From assembly GCF_034675905.1 (NCBI RefSeq), contig NZ_JAUCCV010000003.1, positions 32,579 through 96,578 of the forward strand: a stretch of DNA of 64,000 nt, in the 5' to 3' direction. The translations under genes were made by a program, and so were the position numbers. Under the pieces are notes generated by a model. That model made no database searches and was not told the DNA's origin. It was given only the letters and a program-made list of their open reading frames with translations. Positions within the stretch are counted from its first letter, which is position 1. Every line of letters begins with the position of its first letter. This document shows, one piece after another, positions 29,727 through 38,366 of this stretch. The stretch is from Castellaniella sp034675905 (GTDB taxonomy: Bacteria; Pseudomonadota; Gammaproteobacteria; Burkholderiales; Burkholderiaceae_B).

Positions 29727-31532
29727 ATGACTTCATTCGCCATCCAGAAGGCTGCCCAACGGCCCGTCCCGCAAGTGGATGTGATCCGTTCCATTGATGA
29801 ATATCTGCGGCAACAGGATTGGCGCGTCAACGCCAATGCCAATCAAGGCTATTCCCTGGGCGGTCTCATCCTGAATACCTCTGGCAAGATGATTGCCAAT
29901 TATTGGCTCAGCCATGTCTACCCGGAATCCATCGGCCAGGCCCATCGCCAAGGCGATCTGCACATTCACGATCTGGACATGCTATCGGGCTATTGCGCCG
30001 GCTGGTCGCTGCGCACCTTGCTGAACGAAGGCCTGAACGGCGTGCCGGGCAAGGTCGAATCCGCGGCGCCGCGCCATATGTCCAGCGCTGTCGGCCAGAT
30101 CGTCAATTTCCTGGGTACGCTGCAAAACGAATGGGCTGGCGCCCAGGCCTTCAGTTCCTTCGACACCTATATGGCGCCCTTCATCCGCCAGGACGCCATG
30201 ACGTACGAACAGGTGCGCCAATGCCTGCAGGAACTGATCTACAACCTGAACGTACCCTCGCGCTGGGGCACCCAGACGCCCTTCACCAACCTGACCTTCG
30301 ACTGGGTCTGCCCGGAAGACCTGCGCGGTCAGACGCCGGTCATCGGCGGCCAGGAAATGTCCTTTACCTACGGCGAACTGCAAGCCGAAATGGACATGAT
30401 CAACCAGGCCTACATCGAAGTCATGATGGCGGGCGATGCGCGCGGACGGGCTTTTACCTTTCCCATTCCCACCTACAACATCACCCAGGATTTCGACTGG
30501 CACAGCCCCAATGCCGAACGGCTGTTCGAGATGACGGCGAAATACGGCCTGCCCTATTTTCAGAACTTCATCAATTCGGAACTCCAGCCGCACATGATCC
30601 GATCCATGTGCTGCCGTCTGCAACTGGACCTGCGCGAACTCTTGAAGCGCGGCAACGGCCTGTTCGGCTCGGCGGAACAAACCGGATCGCTGGGCGTGGT
30701 GACAGTCAACTGCGCCCGCCTGGGCTATCTGCACCGGGGCGATGAAGCTGCCCTGCTGGCGCGACTGGATGAACTGCTGTTGCTGGGCCGTCAAAGCCTG
30801 GAAATCAAGCGCCGCGTCATCCAGCAGCACATGGACGACGGCCTGTTCCCCTACACCCGCCGCTACCTGGGTACGTTGCGCAATCATTTTTCCACCCTGG
30901 GGGTCAACGGCATCAATGAAATGATCCGCAACTTCACGCACGACGAGCATGACCTGACCAGCGCATGGGGCCACGCCTTTGCCGTCAGACTGCTGGATCA
31001 TGTGCGCGCCCGCATGGTCGAATTCCAGGAATCCAGCGGCCATCTGTACAACCTGGAGGCCACGCCCGCCGAAGGCGCCACCTACCGTTTCGCCAAGGAA
31101 GACCGCGCCCGCTGGCCCGGCATCCTGCAGGCCGGCACGGACGACATGCCCTACTACACGAACTCATCCCAATTGCCGGTGGGCTTTACCGACGATCCCT
31201 TCGAAGCGCTGGAACGCCAGGACGAACTGCAGCGCAAATACACCGGCGGCACCGTGCTGCACCTGTACATGACCGAACCGCTGTCCTCGGCCGACGCTTG
31301 CCGCACCCTGGTGCGCCGCACGCTGGGCCGTTTTTCCCTACCCTACATCACCATCACCCCGACCTTTTCCATCTGCCCCAAACATGGCTATCTGCCGGGC
31401 CGGCACGAATTCTGCCCGCAATGCGACGACGAGTTGATCGCCCGCCAGAAAGGCCCGGCTCGGGCCGCCACGCCGGTCTCGCACGCAACCGCGCTCGGGG
31501 CAGACACAGACCGGGCGGCCCGCGTCGCCTGA
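29727..31532 (+). CDS. nrdD: Anaerobic (class III) ribonucleoside-triphosphate reductase, large part lacking the glycyl-radical domain
   Basis: Reduces ribonucleotides to deoxyribonucleotides without oxygen. The ATG at 29727, after GAGGAA, gives 601 residues. The ten-stranded barrel is recognisable (MIANYWLSHVYPES, DLHIHDLDM, NPSRWG-like NVPSRWGTQTPFTN, GVVTVNCARLGY), and the zinc-site region has C550, H553, C563 and C566 (CPKHGYL, then CPQC). After DDELIARQK an Ala-rich tail follows and the frame ends in TGA. The RVxGY glycyl-radical motif, essential in all known NrdD, is absent. It is found in the next ORF, so the catalyst is probably two polypeptides. Confidence 0.92.
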   Translation: MTSFAIQKAAQRPVPQVDVIRSIDEYLRQQDWRVNANANQGYSLGGLILNTSGKMIANYWLSHVYPESIGQAHRQGDLHIHDLDMLSGYCAGWSLRTLLNEGLNGVPGKVESAAPRHMSSAVGQIVNFLGTLQNEWAGAQAFSSFDTYMAPFIRQDAMTYEQVRQCLQELIYNLNVPSRWGTQTPFTNLTFDWVCPEDLRGQTPVIGGQEMSFTYGELQAEMDMINQAYIEVMMAGDARGRAFTFPIPTYNITQDFDWHSPNAERLFEMTAKYGLPYFQNFINSELQPHMIRSMCCRLQLDLRELLKRGNGLFGSAEQTGSLGVVTVNCARLGYLHRGDEAALLARLDELLLLGRQSLEIKRRVIQQHMDDGLFPYTRRYLGTLRNHFSTLGVNGINEMIRNFTHDEHDLTSAWGHAFAVRLLDHVRARMVEFQESSGHLYNLEATPAEGATYRFAKEDRARWPGILQAGTDDMPYYTNSSQLPVGFTDDPFEALERQDELQRKYTGGTVLHLYMTEPLSSADACRTLVRRTLGRFSLPYITITPTFSICPKHGYLPGRHEFCPQCDDELIARQKGPARAATPVSHATALGADTDRAARVA

Positions 31533-31595
31533 CACATTTCATCCCGCCGGGCTGCTATCCGTGTCCGGTTTTTCCCACGCTCTCAGGAGAACACC

Positions 31596-31778
31596 ATGAA
31601 CCACACCCCCGCCACTCTGAACGATACCGACCGCCAGCCGTGCGAAATCTGGACCCGCGTCATGGGCTATCACCGTCCCGTCTCGTCCTTCAATATCGGC
31701 AAGAAGGGTGAATTCCACGAACGCCGATTCTTCGTAGAACGCCATGCCGGGCAGGCGCCGACCACCCAGACTGCCTGA
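31596..31778 (+). CDS. Separate glycyl-radical domain of NrdD (60 residues)
   Basis: This small ORF encodes the C-terminal part that NrdD lacks. C16 in RQPCEIW, the radical motif RVMGY with Gly24 as the expected radical site, then HRPVSSFNIGKKGEFHERRFF match the end of ordinary one-piece NrdD. It has a good ribosome site (AGGAG, 5-6 bp before ATG) and ends 13 bp before nrdG. It lies in the same frame as nrdD with one TGA and 21 sense codons between. It probably docks on NrdD as GrcA (YfiD) does on damaged pyruvate formate-lyase, but here as an obligate partner. UGA read-through is an alternative. Confidence 0.85.
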   Translation: MNHTPATLNDTDRQPCEIWTRVMGYHRPVSSFNIGKKGEFHERRFFVERHAGQAPTTQTA

Positions 31779-31791
31779 TCCCGGATCCGCC

Positions 31792-32589
31792 ATGCACACC
31801 GCCCTCCTTGCCCGGGTGCCGACGGTTACCGCACAGGCGGCGTCCGGCGCCGACGCGCCGGCTCGCATCGCACCCGGCAACGCCGCCCGGAGCCTGAAGG
31901 CGGGCGGCCTGACGCCCTTCACCGCCACTGACTACCCCGGCCTGCTGGCCGCCGTAGTCTTTGTGCAGGGTTGCCCCTGGCGCTGCGGCTACTGTCACAA
32001 TCCGCATCTACAGCCGCGCACCGCCACCAGCCCTTTGGCCTGGACCGACATCATGGCCTTTCTGCAGCGCCGGGTCGGCCTGATCGACGGGGTGGTCTTC
32101 AGCGGCGGCGAACCGACCATGGACCCAGGTCTGCATCAGGCCATCACCCAGGTGCGCGCGCTGGGCTACAAGATCGGCCTGCACACCGGCGGCACCCATC
32201 CGCGCCGGCTGGCACAGGTGCTGCCCCAGGTGGATTGGGTCGGTCTGGACATCAAGGCTGATTTCGAACAATACGAACGGATCACACAGGCGGCCGGCAG
32301 CGGCGTCCCCGCTCGCGCCAGCCTGCAGGCGGTGCTGGACAGCGGCGTCGCTTTCGAATGCCGCACCACGGCGCATCCCGATCTGATCAGTCCCCGATCC
32401 CTGCTGCGCCTGGGCCGAACGCTGGCCGATCTGGGCGTCTCACACTATGTAGTGCAAGTTTTCCGTCCTCAGGGTTGTGCGGACGACAGGCTGAATGCCC
32501 ACGGCCACGCCTTACGGGACTGGCCGGACGAGGCCACCCGGTCGGCGCTGGCGGCAATGTTCCCTGTCTTCCAGGTCAGGCAACCCTGA
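31792..32589 (+). CDS. nrdG: Anaerobic ribonucleotide reductase activating protein (radical SAM)
   Basis: Glycyl-radical activase of 265 residues. The 4Fe-4S/SAM motif CPWRCGYC places ligands at C61, C65 and C68. FSGGEPTMDP is the SAM-binding GGE motif. About 35 residues precede the conserved GGLTPFTATDYPG start of the domain, so the true start may be further in. It directly follows the small glycyl-radical gene, its expected substrate. Confidence 0.92.
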   Translation: MHTALLARVPTVTAQAASGADAPARIAPGNAARSLKAGGLTPFTATDYPGLLAAVVFVQGCPWRCGYCHNPHLQPRTATSPLAWTDIMAFLQRRVGLIDGVVFSGGEPTMDPGLHQAITQVRALGYKIGLHTGGTHPRRLAQVLPQVDWVGLDIKADFEQYERITQAAGSGVPARASLQAVLDSGVAFECRTTAHPDLISPRSLLRLGRTLADLGVSHYVVQVFRPQGCADDRLNAHGHALRDWPDEATRSALAAMFPVFQVRQP

Positions 32590-32605
32590 GCTGCGCGTCC
32601 ACGGC

Positions 32606-33721
32606 CTACCCCAGTGCGCGCGGCACCCGCCGCGTCAATCCGGCCAGCAAATCATTGGCGATGGTGCTCGCCGACCAGGCGACCTCATCCACGGACGGGC
32701 CGCCCACCCCCCATAGCACGACGGGCGCGCCCACATCCGCGGCAGGCGCCGGATCCAGATCCACTGACAGCATGTCCATGGACACTCGCCCCACCACCCG
32801 GGTGCGCACCCCGGCCACCGTCACCGGCGTGCCGGTAATGGCATGGCGGGGATAGCCATCCGCATAACCGCACGCCACGATGCCCACCCGCATATCGTGA
32901 TCCGTGCGGAAAGCATGACCGTAGCCGATGGCTTGCCCCGCCGGCAGGATATGGGTGCTGATCAGTTCAGATGTCAGCGTCATGGCGGGCTGCAGCCCCA
33001 GGGATTCGGCATCCCGGCCCATATACGGCGATGCCCCGTACAGGCAGATGCCGGGACGCACCCACTGATCGTTCCCTGGCACGGCCGCCGCCAAGCCTGG
33101 GGCCAGTGTCGCCGCCGAATTGCAGACACTGGTCGGCCCCGGCAGCCCCGCCGTCAAGCGGGTGAAGCAGGCCAACTGATCCCGCGTCACCGCCAGATCG
33201 TCATCCGCCCGGGCGAAATGGCTCATCTTGCCGACCACGCCCAAGACGCCGCGCTGCTGCAACGCCCGCGCCTGATCGAACGCCGCGTGGAATTCCGACG
33301 GCTGAAACCCCAGGCGATGCATGCCGGAATTCAGCATCACATGACCATCGATGCAGCCCGGCCCCGGCCAGGCCGCCAGCATGTCCAACTGAGCCTGACT
33401 ATGCAATACCGTGCTGATCCGCTGCTGGGCCAGAATGTCCAGATCCGACGGTCTGAAAAAACCTTCCAGCAACAGAATAGGCCGCTGCCAACCCAGCTCG
33501 CGGCAACGGAGCGCCTCGTGCAGATCCAGCAAGGCCAGGCCGTCGGCCTGGGCAAAACCGCGCACTGCCGCATCCAGCCCATGTCCGTACGCGTAAGCCT
33601 TGACCACCGCCCAGATACGGGCCGGCGGCCCGGCGGCATCGCTGCTCAAGCGCCGGGCGACGACGGCCAGGTTATGCGCCAGGGCCGGGATGTGGATCGT
33701 GGCCAGAATCGGGCGTGACAT
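32606..33721 (-). CDS. alr: Alanine racemase
   Basis: PLP-dependent interconversion of L- and D-alanine for peptidoglycan, 371 residues. The PLP lysine is K41 in AVVKAYAYGHG, and the catalytic tyrosine lies in the CGYADGYPR segment. GNDQWVRPGICLYG is also conserved. It lies 63 bp downstream of dsdA on the same strand, suggesting a D-amino-acid operon in which this copy may serve catabolism. Confidence 0.94.
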   Translation of the reverse strand: MSRPILATIHIPALAHNLAVVARRLSSDAAGPPARIWAVVKAYAYGHGLDAAVRGFAQADGLALLDLHEALRCRELGWQRPILLLEGFFRPSDLDILAQQRISTVLHSQAQLDMLAAWPGPGCIDGHVMLNSGMHRLGFQPSEFHAAFDQARALQQRGVLGVVGKMSHFARADDDLAVTRDQLACFTRLTAGLPGPTSVCNSAATLAPGLAAAVPGNDQWVRPGICLYGASPYMGRDAESLGLQPAMTLTSELISTHILPAGQAIGYGHAFRTDHDMRVGIVACGYADGYPRHAITGTPVTVAGVRTRVVGRVSMDMLSVDLDPAPAADVGAPVVLWGVGGPSVDEVAWSASTIANDLLAGLTRRVPRALG

Positions 33722-33784
33722 GGCTTTCCCCCAAAACAGGCGGAACGTTCCAGGCGCTCCGCCGCGATATGCAAGGCAACGATC

Positions 33785-35107
33785 TCAGGCAATGCCGGCG
33801 GCCTGGCGTCCGCGCTGGCGAAAACCCTGGCGGATGTCTTCGGGCACCAGCGAGCCGCCTGTGCTCCAGATCACATGCGTCGCCTGATCCATGGCGGACG
33901 CCAGCCCATGACGCTGCAGATAGGCCTGTCCTTGCGGCGTATCCAGCACCTGAAGCGGCCCACGCAAGCCGGTCGCCGCCGACGGTTCGATATAGATGCC
34001 TTCGGTGTCTTCCAGGCGCCAGGCGTCGGCATAGAACGTGTCTTCGTCCACCGTGAACACCCCTGACAACAAGGACGCCATCAAGGGCGCCACCAGCGGC
34101 GAGGCCAGTCCGACCGCCAGACCATCGGCATCGGTGCGGTTGTCCAGGCCGATGTCGTAGACCGAGACGGGCTGCTGCACACCGCAGGCCAACTGCACCA
34201 GCATGCAGGGCGAAGCAGTCGGCTCGACAAAAAACCCGTGGACATGCGCCCCGAACAGACGTTTCAGGCCATACAGAATCCCGCCGGGCGCCCCGCCGAC
34301 GCCGCAGGGCAGGTAGACGAACAGCGGATGATCGGCATCCACCCGGCGGCCCGCTGCCTGCAACTGCGCCTGCAATTCATGCGCGGCGGCGGCGTAACCC
34401 AGAAACAAGGCCTCGGACTGCTCATCATCGACGAAATGCATCAGGGGATCGGCCTGGGCGATCGCCCGACCCGCTGCTACGGCGGCGGCGTAATCCCCCT
34501 GGTGTTCGACCACATCGATGCCTCGCGCACGCAGGCGCTGCTTTTTCCATTCCTTGGCATCGGCCGACATGTGCACCACGGCGCGCAGGCCCAGGCCCGC
34601 GCCGATCAACCCGATGCTCAGGCCCAGATTGCCGGTGCTGCCCACTGCCACGGCATGCCGCCCCAGCACGGCCTGGGCCGATGGGCTGGCCAATACCCGG
34701 CGGTCCGCGCCATCCGGCAACAGACCGGCCTCGGCAGCGATCCGTTCGGCCAGCGACAGAATTTCATGAAAACCGCCCCGAGCCTTGACTGAACCAGCCA
34801 CCGGCAAGGCATCATCGCGTTTGAGCAGCCAGACGCCTGCCGTTTGTGCGGAGGCCAGCGCATCGCGCAGGCGGGGGATCTCCGTCAGCGGCGACGCCAG
34901 GCGCCCGCCATCAGCCTGCAATTCGGGAAATACCTGCGCCAGCAGACCGGCGCAGCGGGCGAAGCGGTCTTCCGCCGCCTGGGGATCCAAATCGGTTTGC
35001 CGGCCATCAGCCAGAGAGTCGTAGCCGGGGTTCAGCCACAACAAGGGCTGGCCTTGCGCCAGCCCGGCAGGCAGGCCGGGATACCGGGCCTGAACGTCCT
35101 TCGTCAT
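33785..35107 (-). CDS. dsdA: D-serine dehydratase
   Basis: PLP enzyme that deaminates D-serine to pyruvate and ammonia, 440 residues. The PLP lysine sits in AGSVKARGGFHEIL, the glycine-rich phosphate loop is GSTGNLGLSIG, and PCGVGGAPGGILYGLK completes the fold II signature. Length and motifs fit DsdA better than threonine dehydratase. No dsdC-type regulator or dsdX permease is adjacent. Confidence 0.92.
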   Translation of the reverse strand: MTKDVQARYPGLPAGLAQGQPLLWLNPGYDSLADGRQTDLDPQAAEDRFARCAGLLAQVFPELQADGGRLASPLTEIPRLRDALASAQTAGVWLLKRDDALPVAGSVKARGGFHEILSLAERIAAEAGLLPDGADRRVLASPSAQAVLGRHAVAVGSTGNLGLSIGLIGAGLGLRAVVHMSADAKEWKKQRLRARGIDVVEHQGDYAAAVAAGRAIAQADPLMHFVDDEQSEALFLGYAAAAHELQAQLQAAGRRVDADHPLFVYLPCGVGGAPGGILYGLKRLFGAHVHGFFVEPTASPCMLVQLACGVQQPVSVYDIGLDNRTDADGLAVGLASPLVAPLMASLLSGVFTVDEDTFYADAWRLEDTEGIYIEPSAATGLRGPLQVLDTPQGQAYLQRHGLASAMDQATHVIWSTGGSLVPEDIRQGFRQRGRQAAGIA

Positions 35108-35200
35108 GCATTGCTCCTGTGTGACGCAGCGCCAGCGGGTGGCTGTGCGCGCCTCTGAAGTCTGACTGTTCAGTCGACAGGATGCAACATGAGGCCGGTT

Positions 35201-35740
35201 TCAGGCCTTATATCCCCATGCGGAATCCGGTTTTGCACCGGGCCGCAACCCTTTCAAGACATCGCGCAAGACGACTTTCGGGTGAAACACCGCCAGGTCG
35301 ATGGCATCCAGCGTGTTTTTCACCATCAGGCCGAGTTCCGTGTCGCCTTCGATCACCAGGCGGCGACTGAAAAAGAGCGTGTCGGGGTCTTCGGAGCGTT
35401 GCAGCAGATGATAGAAATCCACGGCATCGGCGCGCAGCGTCAGATCCGGTTCAGCATCGCCATGCCGGGCAGCCCTGAAGGCCTGTCCACGCCAGGTGTA
35501 ATCAAAGCAGACATTCGCATCGGCGACGTGAATGCGCAGGGACCGGCCTTCCAGCATATGCAGGGTGTCTGGATGCAGATGCCGCGCCAGCACCAGGTTC
35601 AGGCCGGTGACGAACAGCATCGACCCGGGATAGCGAGGCAAGCGCCCCAGGATTTGTGCCAGGGGCTGAGGAATACGGTAGACGGGAGTGCTGGGATTTT
35701 GCATGATCAGACTCGTAGAAAAGGAAAGACAGCGGCGCAT
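35201..35740 (-). CDS. ubiT: UbiT, SCP2-domain accessory factor of O2-independent ubiquinone synthesis
   Basis: Lipid-carrier protein with an SCP2 sterol-binding domain, 179 residues from ATG 35740. The conserved core EDPDTLFFSRRLVIEGDTELGL followed by VKNTLDAID is diagnostic of UbiT (YhbT). With UbiU and UbiV it allows ubiquinone hydroxylation without oxygen. The ATG overlaps the ubiV stop (TGATG), suggesting coupling. A second start at 35704 (MQNPSTPVYR) would match family length as well. Confidence 0.9.
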   Translation of the reverse strand: MRRCLSFSTSLIMQNPSTPVYRIPQPLAQILGRLPRYPGSMLFVTGLNLVLARHLHPDTLHMLEGRSLRIHVADANVCFDYTWRGQAFRAARHGDAEPDLTLRADAVDFYHLLQRSEDPDTLFFSRRLVIEGDTELGLMVKNTLDAIDLAVFHPKVVLRDVLKGLRPGAKPDSAWGYKA

Positions 35741-36816
35741 CAAGCCGGGACGCGCGCCTTGACCCCCGGGGCTCTGACATCCGAGGCTTGCAATGCGGCG
35801 GCATCCCCCGGCAGCACCATCTCCAGACCCGGACGGTCATGCCAATAACCATTACAAGGGCCGGCCGGCATCAGGGGCGCCAGACGCTCATGGGCCGAGG
35901 CCGCAGATTCCCGCCCGTCCAGTACGGATCGGAAGGCTGCCACGACCTGCTCCATGTGCTGCGACTGGGGGCTCAGGCGCAACACATCGACGCCCAGGTC
36001 CCGCAGTTCGTCCAGTTCGTGGATCAGCGTATGCACCAGCGCCGACTGCGTCTGGATGCCGTTGATCGTCAGGAAAGCCTGTGATTCCTTGGTCTCCAGC
36101 AGCAAGCCGTCGGGATGGTCCATGCAGACATACTGGCAGTTGTCCTTGGGCAGATTGCGGTTGCGAGCGGTGAAACAGCGGGCGGAAAACGCCAAGGGCA
36201 TGCGGCCATAGGCGAAGACTTCAGTCTGCAGGCCGGCGGGGCGGTCCTGCTGCAGCTGGGTCAGGCCGCCGCGCCCCATTTCCAGCGGCGCTACCCAGCG
36301 GATCGCGCCCTGGGCGGCGATCACATCCAAGGTAGGCTTGCTGTAGATATTCAAAAACGGCCCGGCAATGAAAGAGCGCCCCCACGCTGCGCCTTCGGCT
36401 TGCTGCCCCCCAAGGGGGCTGCTTCCGCCTTGGGACGGCCCGGCGGCGGAAGCGCGCCCCCGCGCTGCGCCTTCGGCTTGCTGCCCCCCAAGGGGGCTGC
36501 TTCCGCCCATCCGATGCACCGCCCCCATGTCGTTGGCTTCGACGCCGTAGCGTTCGTTTTCGGTGATCTTGCGCAGGATGTTCAGGTCGTTGCCGGATTC
36601 CAGCAACACCTGCGTGGACAGGATCGGCGTCTTGCCGGCCTGGGCGAGCATGTCGGCGACCTCGATCCAGTCGGGCAAGCGCAATTCGTGACGCCGGGAA
36701 CAGACGGTCTCGCCCAGATAGACGATATCCACCGGCCAGTCGCAGACCGATGCATAGAATTCCAGCGTGGCGACCCGCGGCCAGTAGTACTGCAAAGGAC
36801 CCAAAGCGAGTTTCAT
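35740..36816 (-). CDS. ubiV: UbiV, U32-family subunit of the O2-independent ubiquinone hydroxylase, with a repeat-derived insertion
   Basis: A 358-residue U32 protein that forms a 4Fe-4S heterodimer with UbiU. Candidate cluster cysteines are in GETVCSRRHEL and in ARCFTARNRNLPKDNCQYVC. Between NDMGAVHRM and AGPFLNIYSKPTLD, about 45 extra residues occur, formed by two copies of GGSSPLGGQQAEGAA joined by RGRASAAGPSQ. They are encoded by a duplicated palindromic repeat (36376-36507) whose 78-bp spacing keeps the frame. Relatives normally have a short loop here. The protein appears intact otherwise. Confidence 0.9.
   Translation of the reverse strand: MKLALGPLQYYWPRVATLEFYASVCDWPVDIVYLGETVCSRRHELRLPDWIEVADMLAQAGKTPILSTQVLLESGNDLNILRKITENERYGVEANDMGAVHRMGGSSPLGGQQAEGAARGRASAAGPSQGGSSPLGGQQAEGAAWGRSFIAGPFLNIYSKPTLDVIAAQGAIRWVAPLEMGRGGLTQLQQDRPAGLQTEVFAYGRMPLAFSARCFTARNRNLPKDNCQYVCMDHPDGLLLETKESQAFLTINGIQTQSALVHTLIHELDELRDLGVDVLRLSPQSQHMEQVVAAFRSVLDGRESAASAHERLAPLMPAGPCNGYWHDRPGLEMVLPGDAAALQASDVRAPGVKARVPA
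36376..36429. repeat. REP-like palindromic repeat, copy 1, inside ubiV
   Basis: A 54-bp unit, GC-rich, with an internal perfect hairpin GCCCCCC-AA-GGGGGCT and ending GCTTCCGCC. It differs from copy 2 at one base (A84 against G62 in the last two digits). No other copy was seen in this window. Confidence 0.85.
36454..36507. repeat. REP-like palindromic repeat, copy 2, inside ubiV
   Basis: A 54-bp direct repeat of copy 1, offset by 78 bp (26 codons). The 24-bp spacer ends in GGCGGAAGC, the inverse of the GCTTCCGCC end of copy 1, so the whole block can fold further. Confidence 0.85.
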
Positions 36817-36889
36817 GATGTTTTTCCTGACGAGGCCAGGCGCGGCGGCCTGCTGGGGCCAGCCTGATCCGCCTGCATGTGATGAACGT

Positions 36890-37945
36890 TTATTTCCAGG
36901 GGCGGTTGTACGCGCCCAGCGTGTGCTGTTGCCCTTCGGCGACCTTGTTCAATTCGGCCATCCAGGACGGATGCACGGAATAGCGCGCCGGGTTGGTACG
37001 AGCCTGATCGATGGCCTGGCGCCACACCCGCGTGACCTGGGCCACATAGGCCGGGCTGCGCTGGCGGCCTTCGATCTTGATCGCCCGCACCCCCATCGCC
37101 ATCAGCCTGGGCAGCAATTCCAGCGTGTTCAGGCTGGTGGGTTCTTCCAGGGCGTAGTAGTTTTCACCGGCCACGTCGAAGCGGCCTTTGCACAGGGTGG
37201 GATAGCCAGCGTTCTCGGCTTGGTCGTAGCGGTCGATCAGCACGTTGTTCAGGCGGGATTCCAGACCCCGATCGGTCTGCTGCCAGCGCACGTGTTTGGC
37301 GGGGGAACAGACGCCGTGCGTATTGGGCGATTCGCCGGTCGCGTAGGACGACAGGGCGCAGCGGCCTTCGACCATGACGCACAGACTGCCGAAACCGAAG
37401 ACCTCGATTTCGACCGGGCTGTTTTCGCAGACCTGCTGCACCTGGGCCACCGACAGCACGCGCGGCAGCACGGCCCGGGCCACGCCAAAGCGTTCGTGAT
37501 AGAACTGGATGGCTTCGTAATTGGTCGCCGACCCCTGCACGGACAGGTGCAGACGCAGATCGGGGTAGCGCGCATGGGCATAGGCCATCAGACCCGGATC
37601 GGCCATGATGACGGCATCCACACCGGCATCGGCTGCCTGATCGACAGCGGCCTGCCACACGCGCCAGGCGTCGGGCTGGGGATAGGTATTCAAGGCCAGA
37701 AAGACCTTGCGCTGCCGGTCGTGGGCGTAACGGATGCCCTGGGCGATGGCGGCTGCGTCGAAATTCAGGCCGGCGAAGTTGCGCGCGTTAGTGGCATCCC
37801 GAAAGCCCAGGTAAACACAATCGGCGCCCTCGTCCACGGCGGATTTCAGCGCGGGCAGACTGCCGGCTGGACAGACCAATTCAAAGTCGGAATGATCGTG
37901 GCGATGCACTACGCCAGGGCGGGTAGAGGAAGGTAATGCAGACAT
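36890..37945 (-). CDS. ubiU: UbiU, U32-family subunit of the O2-independent ubiquinone hydroxylase
   Basis: A 351-residue U32 protein from ATG 37945, with AGGAAG upstream. The longer open frame is not needed. FELVCPAGSLPALKSAVDEGADCVYLG is the usual family opening. Four cluster cysteines are apparent in FGSLCVMVEGRC, THGVCSPAKH and YPTLCKGRF. It is first in the ubiU-ubiV-ubiT operon, behind an FNR-type promoter. Confidence 0.93.
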   Translation of the reverse strand: MSALPSSTRPGVVHRHDHSDFELVCPAGSLPALKSAVDEGADCVYLGFRDATNARNFAGLNFDAAAIAQGIRYAHDRQRKVFLALNTYPQPDAWRVWQAAVDQAADAGVDAVIMADPGLMAYAHARYPDLRLHLSVQGSATNYEAIQFYHERFGVARAVLPRVLSVAQVQQVCENSPVEIEVFGFGSLCVMVEGRCALSSYATGESPNTHGVCSPAKHVRWQQTDRGLESRLNNVLIDRYDQAENAGYPTLCKGRFDVAGENYYALEEPTSLNTLELLPRLMAMGVRAIKIEGRQRSPAYVAQVTRVWRQAIDQARTNPARYSVHPSWMAELNKVAEGQQHTLGAYNRPWK

Positions 37946-38015
37946 GGGGCTTCCTGACGGTTCAAGCCGTGCAGGCGGAATATGCCGCTGGTGTCCTGCA
38001 TCGGCAACAGCCGAC

Positions 38016-38057
38016 ACTATGCCCTGTCTTGTCGTCCAGGGCCTTAATCCGCATCAA
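38016..38057 (-). promoter_or_regulatory. FNR-type class II promoter of ubiUVT
   Basis: On the minus strand, TTGAT-GCGG-ATTAA (38044-38057) matches 9 of 10 fixed positions of the FNR/Anr box. The -10 CATAGT (38016-38021) is placed exactly as required when the box is centred at -41.5, giving a start near 38009. Oxygen limitation should therefore turn the operon on. Confidence 0.75.
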
Positions 38058-38142
38058 GGGAAGCGGTGTTTGATATACGGTTTTAGGCCGCTTCCCCGCC
38101 CCTCATCGTGTAAGGTAGCAGCTTCTTCTGAAAGGACTTTCC

Positions 38143-38364
38143 ATGGCTTTGCCCGACATCACCCTGGACGTGCGCGGTCTGCCCCCGCCCGAACCCCTGG
38201 AACAGTGCCTGGAAGCGCTGGCCGACCTGGTTCCCGATCAGCGTCTGCACATGCTGATCGACCGGGAACCCTATCCCTTGTACGCCATGCTGGACCGCGA
38301 TGGATTCCAGCACGCATGCACCTTTGAAGAAACCCACTTCCAAGTCACGATCTGGATCGGTTGA
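38143..38364 (+). CDS. DUF2249 domain protein
   Basis: A 73-residue protein. DITLDVRGLPPPEPLEQCLEAL, then LHMLIDREPYPLYAMLDRDGF and the FQVTIWIG end fit DUF2249 closely. The fold resembles TusA-like sulfur carriers, but the essential cysteine position is not obvious. Its stop is 2 bp before the ATG of the membrane protein, so the two are co-transcribed. Confidence 0.82.
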   Translation: MALPDITLDVRGLPPPEPLEQCLEALADLVPDQRLHMLIDREPYPLYAMLDRDGFQHACTFEETHFQVTIWIG

Positions 38365-38366
38365 TC

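Noticed and set aside
31530..31532. Selenocysteine at the nrdD UGA
   Set aside because: No clear SECIS-like hairpin directly after the UGA, and the linker that follows has no conserved context; a true stop or plain read-through is simpler.
38070..38086. Second FNR box for the DUF2249 gene
   Set aside because: TTTGATATACGGTTTT has one good half only.
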